A stretch of 64,000 nucleotides of DNA from Bacillus sp. V59.32b (lineage in GTDB: Bacteria > Bacillota > Bacilli > Bacillales > DSM-1321), in the NCBI RefSeq assembly GCF_003429085.1, contig NZ_QVTC01000049.1, forward strand, positions 1 to 64,000, given 5' to 3'. Under the pieces are notes generated by a model, which saw nothing but the letters and a program-made list of their open reading frames with translations, did no database searches and was not told where the DNA came from. Positions 27,509 through 36,254 of the stretch are shown here, piece after piece. Every line of letters begins with the position of its first letter. Position 1 is the stretch's first letter. Both the position numbers and the translations under genes were made by a program.

Positions 27509-28327
27509 TTGAAATTACAGGTAACAGATATTGTTTCAAAAAGTATCTTAACACCTGGAAAAGGGCAATTAGACGATTATTCGCATTCTTTGAACCCATA
27601 TGCCGGCTGTGCTTTCGGGTGCTCTTATTGTTATGTAAGGCAGCTGCCTGTTTCCCTGTATCGCGAAGAGGAGTGGGGGACCTGGATAGATATTAAGACG
27701 AATGCGGCTGAGTTGTTGAGAAGAGATTTAAAGAAGGCCAAGAAAAAAGGCCCAGTCACGATTTTCATGTCCTCTTCAACGGATCCATATCAACCAATTG
27801 AGGCAAAGACCAATTTAACCAGAAGTTTATTACGAGTGATGTTAGAAGAACCACCGGATTTTTTATTTGTACAAACCCGTTCACCGTTAGTAAAACGGGA
27901 TATCGACTTATTTAAACAATTCGGCAATAAGATTAGAATCTCTATGACGATTGAAACAGATAAAGAAGAAATCAGAAAGGCCTTTTCACCTTCGGCTCCA
28001 CCAATCCCCGCCAGAATGAAAGCATTAAAAGAAATAACCGAGGCAGGTATACTGACGCAAGCCACCATCTCGCCTCTGTTACCTTGTTCAAGAGAATTTG
28101 CTAAGACACTGAAAAACATTGCCAGCCGAGTCACGTTGGATGATTATTGGATGGGGGATGGAAGCGGGGGAAGACGTACCGAGAAGTTAGGTATCTATAA
28201 GATCTATCAACAAACAGGCATGGAAAAATGGTTTAATCCGACTGCTTATAAAGTCGTTTTAAAAATGCTGCAGGAGGAGCTTGGTGAAGTGGGCCTTTCA
28301 AAAGATGGCTTCAGACCGGGACAATAA
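27509..28327 (+). CDS. Radical SAM protein of the spore photoproduct lyase-like (SPL) family
   Basis: About 272 residues from TTG 27509, which lies 8-9 nt after AAAGGGTG; an in-frame GTG at 27500 is too close to that site. The 4Fe-4S cluster motif CxxxCxxC is in PYAGCAFGCSYCYV near residue 34. Later radical SAM barrel elements follow: VTIFMSSSTDPYQPIE, LFVQTRSPLVKRDID, and MTIETD. The family (COG1533) is related to spore photoproduct lyase, but short members like this are uncharacterised. It is followed by a phased repeat array. Confidence 0.85.
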   Translation: MKLQVTDIVSKSILTPGKGQLDDYSHSLNPYAGCAFGCSYCYVRQLPVSLYREEEWGTWIDIKTNAAELLRRDLKKAKKKGPVTIFMSSSTDPYQPIEAKTNLTRSLLRVMLEEPPDFLFVQTRSPLVKRDIDLFKQFGNKIRISMTIETDKEEIRKAFSPSAPPIPARMKALKEITEAGILTQATISPLLPCSREFAKTLKNIASRVTLDDYWMGDGSGGRRTEKLGIYKIYQQTGMEKWFNPTAYKVVLKMLQEELGEVGLSKDGFRPGQ

Positions 28328-28340
28328 AGAATTTCCTTCA

Positions 28341-28500
28341 TCGCTCGTAAATTTGGTTAATAGCTCATAAACTTTCATAATCGCTCGTAAATCTGAATAA
28401 TAGCTCATAAACTTTCATAATCGATCGTAAATCCGGATAACAGCTCATAAAATTCAATACTCGCTCGTAAATCCGGATAATCGCTCATAAAGTTCAATAA
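28341..28500. repeat. Phased array: four exact 40-bp periods, eight 20-bp half units with GCTCRTAA box
   Basis: From 28341 the sequence repeats every 40 bp (copies start 28341, 28381, 28421, 28461). Each copy is two 20-bp halves, TCG(C/A)TCGTAAAT.. and (T/C)(A/C)GCTCATAAA... The box G(C/A)TCRTAA thus recurs every 20 bp eight times, with variable sequence between. There is no insertion or deletion over 160 bp. It lies between the radical SAM gene and the Mn riboswitch promoter. Function unknown. Confidence 0.85.
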
Positions 28501-28616
28501 TCACTATTCCGATGCCAGCCCGCTGCGCAACGGCAAGTAAACTTCGGCCATATCGCACAAATGTGTCCAAAATGTGAAAGTCTATTGACTAAATCATTTG
28601 AAATAATAAAAAAACT

Positions 28617-28646
28617 TTGACACTTTCTGCGTTCATATAATATGAT
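28617..28646 (+). promoter_or_regulatory. Promoter of the Mn-riboswitch operon
   Basis: TTGACA (28617-28622), an 18-bp spacer and TATGAT (28641-28646), ending about 20 bp before the aptamer. Confidence 0.6.
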
Positions 28647-28659
28647 TAATGTAACTAGT

Positions 28660-28784
28660 TGAATCGTTCTCCTAAAGGGGAGTAGCTTTTACAACAAAGT
28701 CGTCATTTCGGAGGTAACCTCCCGGCTTTGTTGGCAACGTAACGTTGTTAGCAAGACCTTTACCGATTGGTAGAGGTCTTTATT
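28660..28784 (+). ncRNA. yybP-ykoY (manganese) riboswitch with terminator
   Basis: The conserved 5' segment CTAAAGGGGAGTAGC and the downstream AAGTCGTCATTTCGG...TAACCTCCCGGCTTTG match the yybP-ykoY aptamer, a Mn2+ sensor. An expression platform follows. The stem AAGACCT(T)TACC / GGTA(G)AGGTCTT at 28753-28780 with loop GATT and a T-rich tail forms a terminator that Mn2+ binding should disfavour. The operon it leads ends in a TerC/YkoY-type gene, the classic target, which supports the call. Confidence 0.92.
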
Positions 28785-28789
28785 TGTTT

Positions 28790-28830
28790 ATAAAGCCTTT
28801 GCCATTATATGGCGAAGGCTTTATCTATTT
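28790..28830 (+). terminator. Second hairpin downstream of the riboswitch
   Basis: Long stem ATAAAGCCTT(T)GCCAT / ATGGC(G)AAGGCTTTAT with loop TAT, 9 bp after the riboswitch terminator. It may be a second terminator or mRNA leader structure before the fbpB-like gene. Confidence 0.6.
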
Positions 28831-28895
28831 AGAAAATAATGGCCTGGAGATGCTTTTTAACTTGATTAAATACGATAGATTGGAGAGATGATGTC

Positions 28896-29027
28896 ATGAA
28901 AAGAATGAAAATATCTTTTTCTGAGTTAATGCAGAAAAACAAAGATGAGCTTTTGAAAGACAAATCACAGCTCGAAAAAATTGAAAAGCGGGTAGATGAA
29001 AAGTACGCAAAAAGCTTAAATAACTAA
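28896..29027 (+). CDS. FbpB-like small basic protein
   Basis: 43 residues: MKRMKISFSELMQKNKDELL then a Lys/Glu-rich helix ending KYAKSLNN. The pattern basic start, SF(E/S)EL, (x)NK(x)ELL, then ..EKIEKR(V/I) matches the FbpB family of small basic proteins, known in B. subtilis as a helper of Fur/FsrA iron-sparing control. ATG 28896 follows GGAGAGATGATGTC. It is the first gene after the Mn riboswitch, so its expression should follow manganese rather than (or as well as) iron. Confidence 0.75.
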   Translation: MKRMKISFSELMQKNKDELLKDKSQLEKIEKRVDEKYAKSLNN

Positions 29028-29046
29028 TAATTCAGGAGGATATTAA

Positions 29047-29433
29047 TTGATACTGAGAAAATACATGTCTCTTTTAGGCATTGGGTCTGCAAAAATCGAT
29101 CTTGTACTGGATCAGGAGGCATATAAGCCTGGCGATCCGGTTCATGGGTACTTCCATATCAGAGGCGGTACCATCGAGCAGCAATTAAAACGAATTGACT
29201 GTGATTTGGTAGTAGCGGATAAAACAGAAATGGAAAAGGTCATTGATTCAAGAACGATTCTGACCACAACGCGGATTAATGCAGAAGAATCGAACAAGAT
29301 CTCTTTCGCCTTTCAACTTCCGGCTTCTGTTTTGGCTTCGACGGAAGAAATATCATACCGTTTTAGAACAAGGCTCACTTTTAACGAAGGTGTACACAGC
29401 AGTGACCAGGATATGATTCAAATCGTCCAGTAA
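29047..29433 (+). CDS. Short Spo0M-like (arrestin-fold) protein
   Basis: 128 residues from TTG 29047, 6 nt after AGGAGG. It matches the N-terminal half of sporulation-control protein Spo0M: LLGIGSAKIDLVLD, YKPGDPVHGYFHIRGG, RIDCDLVV, and FAFQLPASV. Full Spo0M is about 258 residues, so this is one arrestin-like domain only. It ends with a normal stop and is in a tight operon, so it is probably a genuine short family member rather than a truncation. It starts 19 bp after the fbpB-like gene. Confidence 0.75.
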   Translation: MILRKYMSLLGIGSAKIDLVLDQEAYKPGDPVHGYFHIRGGTIEQQLKRIDCDLVVADKTEMEKVIDSRTILTTTRINAEESNKISFAFQLPASVLASTEEISYRFRTRLTFNEGVHSSDQDMIQIVQ

Positions 29434-29460
29434 CCAAGTTCAGATGAAAAAGGTGATCGT

Positions 29461-29736
29461 TTGTTCAAGTTTATAAAAAGAATCGGGTTCATTCTAAAGT
29501 TCTGGAAGTTCATCCCTTTCCTCATCGACTTTTTCAAATCAAAAGAGGTGGAATCCTCTAAGAAAACGCTGGGAATCTTACTCGTTTTGACATATGCGTT
29601 TTTTCCTTTTGATTTAATTCCGGATTTTCTGTCTTTGGTCGGGATCCTCGATGACGTGGTTATCGCGGGATTTGTCTTTGAGAGAATGGTCAAAATGGCT
29701 CCGGATTCACTTAAAGAAAAGCATGGCTTTATCTGA
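29461..29736 (+). CDS. YkvA-like DUF1232 membrane-associated protein
   Basis: 91 residues from a TTG start (AAAAAGGTG upstream). The core shows the DUF1232 (PF06803) signature LVLTYAFFPFDLIPDFLSLVGILDD, with the PxDLIPDFxxxxGxxDD pattern, between a hydrophobic N-terminal region and a short tail. Function unknown. It lies between the Spo0M-like and TerC genes in the Mn-riboswitch operon. Confidence 0.83.
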   Translation: MFKFIKRIGFILKFWKFIPFLIDFFKSKEVESSKKTLGILLVLTYAFFPFDLIPDFLSLVGILDDVVIAGFVFERMVKMAPDSLKEKHGFI

Positions 29737-29772
29737 GAATACAAATAATAAAATGTAAAGAGGAGTAATGTA

Positions 29773-30555
29773 ATGGATGTTTCGATTTTATTAGAATATG
29801 GATGGGTATTATTACTATTAATTGGGATCGAGGGACTGTTGGCAGCGGATAATGCGCTTGTATTAGCCATCATGGTTAAGCATTTGCCGGAAGAAGAGCG
29901 AAGGAAGGCACTGTTTTACGGTCTTGCGGGTGCATTTGTATTCCGTTTCGGTTCCTTATTTGCGATCTCCTTCCTTGTCGATGTATGGCAGGTGCAAGCG
30001 ATAGGTGCTCTTTATTTGTTATTTATCGCCTTTAACCATATTTTCCGAAAGCTCGTCGTGAATAAAGGAAAAGAAAAGGCTGAGGAACAAAAGGAGAAGA
30101 AGAAGTCAGGGTTCTGGGGCACTGTTTTTAAAGTGGAATTAGCTGATATCGCGTTTGCGGTCGACTCCATTCTTGCGGCTGTCGCCCTGGCAGTGACACT
30201 TCCAAATACAAAACTTCCGCAAATCGGCGGACTGGACGGGGGTAAATTCCTAGTCATCTTTGCCGGAGGTATGATCGGTCTGATCATTATGCGTTATGCT
30301 GCGAATTTCTTTGTTGATTTACTTCATAAAAAGCCAGGCTTAGAAGTAGCGGCCTTTATGATCGTAGGCTGGGTAGGGGTGAAGCTATCGGTCTATACAT
30401 TATCCCACCCGGAGCTTGCCGTATTGCCTGAAGGGTTTGCAAGTTCAACTGCGTGGAAGGCGACATTCTATATAGTGCTTCTATCGATCGCGGCAGGCGG
30501 TTGGTTCCTATCTAAGGAAAAAAAAGAGTTGCCTTCTGAAAATGTACTGAAGTAA
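29773..30555 (+). CDS. TerC family integral membrane protein (YkoY/MeeY-type, Mn2+ export related)
   Basis: 260 residues with about seven hydrophobic segments. The TerC family acidic motifs are present: GIEGLLAADNALVLAIMV near residue 18 and VELADIAFAVDSILAAVAL near residue 120, which hold the membrane Asp/Asn residues. TerC proteins of Bacillus (YceF, YkoY) are linked to manganese efflux and metalation of exported enzymes. The yybP-ykoY riboswitch upstream fits that role. RBS AGAGGAG precedes ATG 29773. Last gene of the operon. Confidence 0.9.
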   Translation: MDVSILLEYGWVLLLLIGIEGLLAADNALVLAIMVKHLPEEERRKALFYGLAGAFVFRFGSLFAISFLVDVWQVQAIGALYLLFIAFNHIFRKLVVNKGKEKAEEQKEKKKSGFWGTVFKVELADIAFAVDSILAAVALAVTLPNTKLPQIGGLDGGKFLVIFAGGMIGLIIMRYAANFFVDLLHKKPGLEVAAFMIVGWVGVKLSVYTLSHPELAVLPEGFASSTAWKATFYIVLLSIAAGGWFLSKEKKELPSENVLK

Positions 30556-30608
30556 ATTTATTTGAAGTAAGCTGGTAAATTCGATAAAGTTAAAATATAC
30601 AAGCTTAT

Positions 30609-30653
30609 ATATCCTGCATTGTATTAGCTTTGGCTACACACAATGCAGGATAT
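30609..30653. terminator. Hairpin after the TerC gene
   Basis: A 14-bp perfect stem, ATATCCTGCATTGT / ACAATGCAGGATAT, with a 17-nt loop. There is only a short T-rich tail, so it could serve either strand. Confidence 0.6.
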
Positions 30654-30749
30654 ACATTTGTGCAAGAAATGAATAAAATGGCTTATAATATGAAGAATAC
30701 AGAAGAGCCCTAATTTATTATTATGTATATCACCTGGAGGTTGGATTTT

Positions 30750-32084
30750 TTGGGAACTGAAATATTGGTACTTATCGTACTGATAATTTTAAATGCGTTT
30801 TTTGCAGCATCTGAAATTGCGTTAATATCACTAAATGACAATAAAATTAGGCTAATGGCTGAAGGTGGACATAAAAAAGCTAAAATGCTTCAGAATCTTC
30901 TTTCCGAACCAAGCCGGTTTTTGGCTACTATTCAGATCGGCATTACACTGGCCGGTTTCCTGGCAAGTGCCTTCGCGGCTGGAAGCTTTGCAGGGAGGTT
31001 GGCAGAAGTCCTGCTTGAACTCGGTGTGCCGCTTTCTGAAAGTTTGCTGGAAACGATATCCGTCGTGGTGATAACCTTGGTGTTATCCTATTTTACGCTG
31101 GTAGTCGGCGAACTCGTACCAAAAAGGCTTGCGTTACAAAAGTCGGAAGCCATTGCTTTTTTCGCCGTAACCCCATTGACGATTTTGTCAAAAGTTTCTG
31201 CTCCTTTTGTTAAGTTATTAACCTTATCTACAAATCTTATCGTTCGTCTATTCGGTGTGGATCCTAATGCCGAGGATGAGAACGTGACCGAAGAAGAAAT
31301 TCGGATGATGGTTGACGTCGGTAAGGAAAAAGGAACCATCCAGGAAGCAGAAAAAGTGATGATCAACAATATTTTTGAATTTGACAATAAAACGGTGTCC
31401 GATATTATGACACACCGGACAAGCATTGTTGCAATTCCCATATCTTTCAGCTTAAAAGAGACTGTCCAGGTGGCAAATGTGGAAAAATACACGAGGTTTC
31501 CTGTTTATGAGGAAAATATCGATCATATCATCGGGATCCTGCATTCAAAGGATTTGATCCAGTTTGTCGAAAACTCTGATGATGGACAATTTAACCTTAG
31601 AGACATGATCCGGGAACCTTTCTATGTTCTTGAATCACAAAAGATCGACCATTTGTTTAAAGAGATGCAAAAAAACAATGTGCATATGGCGATTGCCATT
31701 GATGAATATGGCGGAACTGATGGAATCGTTACGATAGAGGATCTGATCGAAGAAATTGTTGGAAATATTTTTGATGAATATGACGAGCTTGTCATCGATG
31801 ATGAGGAAATCAGGGTACTTGACGAAAATACGTATCTGATTGGCGGAAGAACCAATTTATATGAAGTTGAGGATCTTTTGAAAATGGAATTACCAAATCA
31901 GGAGTATGATACGTTAAGCGGCTTTGTTATCGGCCAGCTTGGATATATCCCCAATGCCGATGAACGACCAGCCGTCGAATATGAAGACATCATCTTTACA
32001 GTGGAAGAAATGGATGACAGAAGAATCATCAAAGTAAAAGTACATGTTAAGGAAGATGATGAAAGTATCGGTGGCGAGGAATAA
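30750..32084 (+). CDS. Hemolysin-family CNNM/CorC-type membrane protein with CBS domains
   Basis: Order of domains: DUF21 transmembrane region (about residues 1-190, NAFFAASEIALISLNDNKIRL at the start), two CBS domains (SDIMTHRTSIVAIP... and GILHSKDLIQF / IDEYGGTDGIVTIEDLIEEI), then a CorC/HlyC C-terminal domain (PNQEYDTLSGFVIGQLGYIP). Such proteins act in Mg2+ (sometimes Co2+) export or homeostasis. ATG 30723 has no site; TTG 30750 follows GGAGG by 9 nt and gives the normal membrane start, 444 residues. A terminator follows. Confidence 0.88.
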   Translation: MGTEILVLIVLIILNAFFAASEIALISLNDNKIRLMAEGGHKKAKMLQNLLSEPSRFLATIQIGITLAGFLASAFAAGSFAGRLAEVLLELGVPLSESLLETISVVVITLVLSYFTLVVGELVPKRLALQKSEAIAFFAVTPLTILSKVSAPFVKLLTLSTNLIVRLFGVDPNAEDENVTEEEIRMMVDVGKEKGTIQEAEKVMINNIFEFDNKTVSDIMTHRTSIVAIPISFSLKETVQVANVEKYTRFPVYEENIDHIIGILHSKDLIQFVENSDDGQFNLRDMIREPFYVLESQKIDHLFKEMQKNNVHMAIAIDEYGGTDGIVTIEDLIEEIVGNIFDEYDELVIDDEEIRVLDENTYLIGGRTNLYEVEDLLKMELPNQEYDTLSGFVIGQLGYIPNADERPAVEYEDIIFTVEEMDDRRIIKVKVHVKEDDESIGGEE

Positions 32085-32100
32085 TTAGTTTTAATGAAAG

Positions 32101-32127
32101 CAGACCATTACGTTGGGTCTGTTTTTT
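32101..32127 (+). terminator. Terminator of the CorC-type gene
   Basis: CAGACC / GGTCTG with loop ATTACGTTG and a following TTTTTT. Confidence 0.8.
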
Positions 32128-32293
32128 GCGCAATAAAATACTTATTTCTCACATCTTATGTCTATACCAATAATGGCAGTCCTCCATGAGATAAAGGACA
32201 AGGTGTGGAATGGAAAGAGGGACCTATGTCCAGGTTTGTCCATTCCAAAGCTTTCAGTCTTAGCCAGATGATTATAAGGAGGACTTACTAAGC

Positions 32294-32443
32294 GTGGAGG
32301 AATCAACAAATTACCTTGGGATACTGGCTGCTCCCAAACCAACCACTCCCCCTTTTTCAAGAGTAGAGTATTATCAATTTTTATCAGTGGAAGGCAGTTC
32401 CTTAGATTTGAGATCTGGAAAAAACTCCAAAAATCACTCTTAA
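32294..32443 (+). CDS. Possible small ORF, not recognised
   Basis: A 49-codon GTG-start frame preceded by AAGGAGG at 10-nt spacing is the only coding signal in the 385-bp gap between the CorC-type gene's terminator and the fructokinase. The product begins MEESTNYLGILAAPKP and is polar with no membrane segment. I do not recognise it, and the gap could equally be non-coding. The opposite strand also has an open frame with no ribosome binding site. Confidence 0.25.
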   Translation: MEESTNYLGILAAPKPTTPPFSRVEYYQFLSVEGSSLDLRSGKNSKNHS

Positions 32444-32512
32444 CAACTAAAATTACGTCTAACCACTAAATAAATAATGAACTTTAAAAATTCAAAAGGA
32501 GGAGCATCTGAA

Positions 32513-33487
32513 ATGAGCCATTTATATTCACTTGGGGAAGTTCTAATCGATTTTATCCCTCTCCAAAAAGGGAAGGCGCTTAAAGATGTCACATCATTTG
32601 AGCGTGCACCTGGCGGAGCCCCTGCCAATGTAGCGGCGGCCGTGGCCAAATTTGGCGGTACAGCTACGATGATTACGAAACTCGGGGAGGACGCCTTTGG
32701 AGACTTTCTCATAGAAAAATTGAGCGAAACGGGAGTAAGCACTGACAAAATCCTCCGGACAGCAGAAGCGAATACTGCGCTCGCTTTTGTTTCGTTGCGC
32801 GATGATGGCGAGCGGGACTTTTCCTTTTATCGCAAGCCGTCTGCCGATCTTTTGTTATCTGAAGATGAGATAAACAGAGACTGGTTTACAGTAGGGGACA
32901 TTTTGCATTTTGGATCGGTTGATTTAGTAGAAAGTCCTATGAAATATGCGCATGTTAAAGCGATCGAACAGGCTAACTCAAAAGGAAGCTTGATCAGCTT
33001 TGACCCAAATGTCAGACTCCCTCTGTGGGAAGATCCAGAAAATTGCAGGCAAACGATTCTCGCTTTTATCCCTAAGACTCATATTTTAAAAATATCTGAT
33101 AAAGAATTGCCATTCATCACGAACATCCACCATCAGGAAGAAGCTATCCAATCTTTGTTTGTTGGAGATGTTGCGGTCATCATTCTTACAAAAGGTGCGG
33201 ACGGTGCGGATTTATATATACAGAGAGAGAAATTTCAATCCAAGGGATACACTGTGAATGTTCAGGATACAACCGGTGCCGGGGATGCTTTTATCGGAGG
33301 CTTTCTCTATCAGCTGTTGGAACGGCATGTAAACCAAGCCAATCTGGTAGAAATTTGTGCAACAGGCCACAAAGAGATTCTCGAATTTGCCAATGCCAGC
33401 GGGGCACTCACAACTACCGGAAAAGGTGCAATCAGTTCTATTCCTTCTAAAGAAGAAGTCCTGAAACTCATCAACAAAGCAATCTAA
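32513..33487 (+). CDS. Fructokinase / PfkB family carbohydrate kinase
   Basis: Ribokinase-family sugar kinase, 324 residues from ATG 32513, which follows AAAGGAGG; an ATG at 32477 lies ahead of that site. N-terminal PfkB signature GGAPANVAAAVAKFGG (about residues 31-46). The C-terminal ATP/anion-hole motif DTTGAGDAFIGGF contains the catalytic Asp. Best fit is ScrK-type fructokinase of Bacillaceae (YSLGEVLIDFIP start, SFDPNVRLPLWE). Phosphorylates fructose to fructose-6-phosphate if so. Stand-alone gene; no sucrose genes nearby. Confidence 0.85.
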   Translation: MSHLYSLGEVLIDFIPLQKGKALKDVTSFERAPGGAPANVAAAVAKFGGTATMITKLGEDAFGDFLIEKLSETGVSTDKILRTAEANTALAFVSLRDDGERDFSFYRKPSADLLLSEDEINRDWFTVGDILHFGSVDLVESPMKYAHVKAIEQANSKGSLISFDPNVRLPLWEDPENCRQTILAFIPKTHILKISDKELPFITNIHHQEEAIQSLFVGDVAVIILTKGADGADLYIQREKFQSKGYTVNVQDTTGAGDAFIGGFLYQLLERHVNQANLVEICATGHKEILEFANASGALTTTGKGAISSIPSKEEVLKLINKAI

Positions 33488-33555
33488 TTAGAAGGTTCAC
33501 GCGCCGTCCATACGAGTCAGTCGTTAATAAATTAAAAATCTAATTAGTTTAAAGA

Positions 33556-33590
33556 GACAGTTATGCTTTAATAGTAAAGCTGTCTTTTTA
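33556..33590 (+). terminator. Terminator of the fructokinase gene
   Basis: GACAG...GCTTTA / TAAAGC TGTC hairpin with loop ATAG followed by TTTTTA. Confidence 0.8.
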
Positions 33591-33823
33591 TTTAATTTAA
33601 GTTCTACTGAAAACAGTGTGACCAATTTCTTCTGTAAGAAAAAAATATTAAATTAGATTAAATTATACTAAAATTATTTCAATAAAATCCGATATAAATA
33701 AAATAGTCCTTTTCTACTAATATTTGTAGAATTTGTTACTAATATACTTGCATGATGCCTATAGCATGTAAGGGTGTATTGATATATCAAAATAAATTTA
33801 TTGAAAGGGTTAGGTGTGAATAC

Positions 33824-34702
33824 ATGCAAAATGGAGTAGCAGTAAAAACGAATGATGGATTACAGCAGAATGACCCTCTGATTAATGCTTTTGTGCAAAT
33901 TGCACCCCTTCTTAAGGATCTTTTTCCACAGGATTTTAATATCGGGGTGTCGGATAAAGAGAAGCTGTTAAAGGGTATTGGAGGAACCACAATGCCTGCA
34001 TTGCCAGTCGGGTATATTCTTCAAAGCGGTGATGGAATGTATGAAGCCGTTCATTACAAAAAAATACAGAGAACCATTTTGCCAAAGGAAGTTTTTGGTT
34101 TTCCGGTAATAGCAAGTGCGATTCCCCTGCATGATGAGAGTGGAGCTGTAGTTGGTGCTGTTGGTGTTGCGACCAGTATGGAACAATATAATAACCTTTT
34201 CGATATTGCGACAAAATTATCCGTAGCAGTTGAACAGGTTAGCGCCACGATTCAGGAATTGGCCGGATCCAATACAAATTTAGCGGGAAATATGCACCAA
34301 ATTTCGGATCAATCTAATAATGTTTTAAAAAGTGTCCAGGAAATTGAACAAGTAGCCAAGATGGTTAGAGAAGTCTCTGATCATTCGCAAATATTGGGAT
34401 TAAACGCTTCTATAGAAGCTGCACGGGCAGGGGAACATGGCAAAGGATTTTCGGTCGTGGCTCAGGAAATTCGAAAAATGGCCGGAAACTCTAAGGATCA
34501 TACTGACACGATTAGAGATACCGTTTCAAAAATCGATGGCCTTATATCTAACCTGCACAACTCGATTTCTGTTATTAATTCAGAGTCGGAAAACCAGTCC
34601 GCAGCTACGGAACAACTGGCGGCAACCATGCAGGAAATTAGCAGTAACGCCAATTCCTTGGCCGAATATGCCGAGAAAATAGTTAAAGGTGAAATTCAAT
34701 AA
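33824..34702 (+). CDS. yfmS: Soluble methyl-accepting chemotaxis-type sensor (YfmS-like)
   Basis: 292 residues, no transmembrane segment. The N-terminal ~125 residues form a sensor region ([20 protein letters not shown].., [18 protein letters not shown]). The C-terminal half is a short MCP signalling domain whose tip reads [20 protein letters not shown] and [17 protein letters not shown], the CheA/CheW-binding hairpin. ATG 33824 has TTAGGTGTG upstream; an in-frame ATG at 33752 is less likely. B. subtilis yfmS lies next to yfmT, exactly as here (44 bp apart), so the sensor may track the aldehyde's source. Confidence 0.87.
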   Translation: MQNGVAVKTNDGLQQNDPLINAFVQIAPLLKDLFPQDFNIGVSDKEKLLKGIGGTTMPALPVGYILQSGDGMYEAVHYKKIQRTILPKEVFGFPVIASAIPLHDESGAVVGAVGVATSMEQYNNLFDIATKLSVAVEQVSATIQELAGSNTNLAGNMHQISDQSNNVLKSVQEIEQVAKMVREVSDHSQILGLNASIEAARAGEHGKGFSVVAQEIRKMAGNSKDHTDTIRDTVSKIDGLISNLHNSISVINSESENQSAATEQLAATMQEISSNANSLAEYAEKIVKGEIQ

Positions 34703-34746
34703 ATTAATACCGTGCTAAACGAGTATATCTTAGAGGAGAATTACAT

Positions 34747-36207
34747 ATGCAGCGTTATGAAGACTTAAACAAAAGCTTTATCAATGGTGAATGGACTGAA
34801 GGGTTAAGTGAACGTACCTATGATATCTTAAACCCTTATGATAATTCAGTTATAAATACGGTACGATTAGCTACAACAAAGCAGCTGGAAGAAACATTTG
34901 AAACGGCCAAACAGGCACAAAAACAGTGGGCGAAATCCTCTGCTGAAGAAAGAAAAGCAGTACTTAGAAAAGCAGCCGATTACTTAAAAGACAATCGTGA
35001 AGCGATTGTTGATGTGGTTGTTCGCGAGACGGGCGGAACAATCATAAAAGGCCATACTGAAGTTCAGGTGTCGATTGATGAATTAGAAGAAGCTATTATT
35101 ATCGCCGACGAATTATATCAAGTGAGAGAAGTTCCTTCTATTGTAGAAGGGAAGGTAAACCATGTACATCGCCTTCCACTAGGGGTTATTTCTTCGATTT
35201 CACCTTTCAACTTTCCGATGAATTTATCGATGAGGACGATTGCACCCGCTATTGCTCTAGGGAACAGTGTTGTTCATAAGCCGGATATCCAAGTAGGACT
35301 TTCAGGAGGATCGATGATTGCGAAAGCTTTTGAAGAAGCAGGACTTCCAAAAGGCGTATTCAATATGATTCTAACTGACTTACAAGAAATTGGAGACGAG
35401 ATGTTAACGAATCCGGTTCCGGGATTAATTAGTTTCACTGGGTCGACACCGGTCGGAAGACACATCGGTAAGATTGCAGGCGAAAACTTGAAGCGTGTCG
35501 CACTCGAGCTTGGCGGAAATGGACCGTTCGTCATCTTGTCAGATGCTGATGTAGACCGAGCTGTCGATGCTGCAGTCTTCGGCAAGTTCCTTCACCAAGG
35601 TCAAATCTGCATGATTACAAATCGGATAATCGTCCATCAAGATAAATACGATGAATTTGTTCAGAAGTTTGTCGAGAGAGTAAAGGCACTCCCATACGGA
35701 GACCCGAGAGATCCGAAAACGGTGATTGGCCCTCTTGTAAATGAGCGCCAGCTTGAAAAAGCAGTAAACGTAGCCGAGGAAGCCATTCGTGATGGGGAAA
35801 AGGTTGCGTTAGAAGGAGAACGTATCGGCAATGTTCTAACTCCGTATGTATTTATCGATGTGAAGAATTCTAGTAAACTTGCACAAACGGAAGTTTTTGC
35901 CCCAATCGCAACGATTATTAAAGCAGAAACAGATGAAGAAGCGATTGATATTGCGAATGATACCGACTATGGGTTAGCTTCTGCAATCTTTACAAGCGAC
36001 CTCGTAAAAGGGGAGGAACTGGCCCTTCAAATTGATGCGGGGATGACTCATGTGAATGACCAGACGGTAAATGCCCATCCTAACCTGCCGTTTGGCGGAA
36101 ATAAAGCAAGCGGCCTGGGAAGATTCGGCAGCCCGTGGATTATTGAAGAGTTTACGGTGACTAAATGGGTTTCGATCCAGCATAAATATCGTAAATTCCC
36201 GTTTTAA
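34747..36207 (+). CDS. yfmT: Aldehyde dehydrogenase, YfmT-like (vanillin/benzaldehyde dehydrogenase)
   Basis: NAD(P)-dependent aldehyde dehydrogenase, 486 residues. Conserved features: FNFPMNLSMRTIAPALALG-type cofactor block (here with AIALG), Gly motif FTGSTPVGRHIG, catalytic Glu in LELGGNGPFVIL, and catalytic Cys in FLHQGQICMITNR. C-terminal LPFGGNKASGLGRFG. B. subtilis YfmT is known as the vanillin dehydrogenase; length and the yfmS neighbour match. RBS AGAGGAG before ATG 34747. Confidence 0.9.
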   Translation: MQRYEDLNKSFINGEWTEGLSERTYDILNPYDNSVINTVRLATTKQLEETFETAKQAQKQWAKSSAEERKAVLRKAADYLKDNREAIVDVVVRETGGTIIKGHTEVQVSIDELEEAIIIADELYQVREVPSIVEGKVNHVHRLPLGVISSISPFNFPMNLSMRTIAPAIALGNSVVHKPDIQVGLSGGSMIAKAFEEAGLPKGVFNMILTDLQEIGDEMLTNPVPGLISFTGSTPVGRHIGKIAGENLKRVALELGGNGPFVILSDADVDRAVDAAVFGKFLHQGQICMITNRIIVHQDKYDEFVQKFVERVKALPYGDPRDPKTVIGPLVNERQLEKAVNVAEEAIRDGEKVALEGERIGNVLTPYVFIDVKNSSKLAQTEVFAPIATIIKAETDEEAIDIANDTDYGLASAIFTSDLVKGEELALQIDAGMTHVNDQTVNAHPNLPFGGNKASGLGRFGSPWIIEEFTVTKWVSIQHKYRKFPF

Positions 36208-36254
36208 TTAAGTATCACAAATGAATAAATCGTTCATTTTTTAAACTTCCACCT

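Noticed and set aside
28341-28500. CRISPR array
   Set aside because: Period 40 with half period 20, boxes of only 8-11 bp, no unique 30-40 bp spacers, no cas genes.
32142-32360. 72-codon minus-strand ORF
   Set aside because: No ribosome binding site, low-complexity unnatural composition, overlaps the better supported small plus-strand frame.
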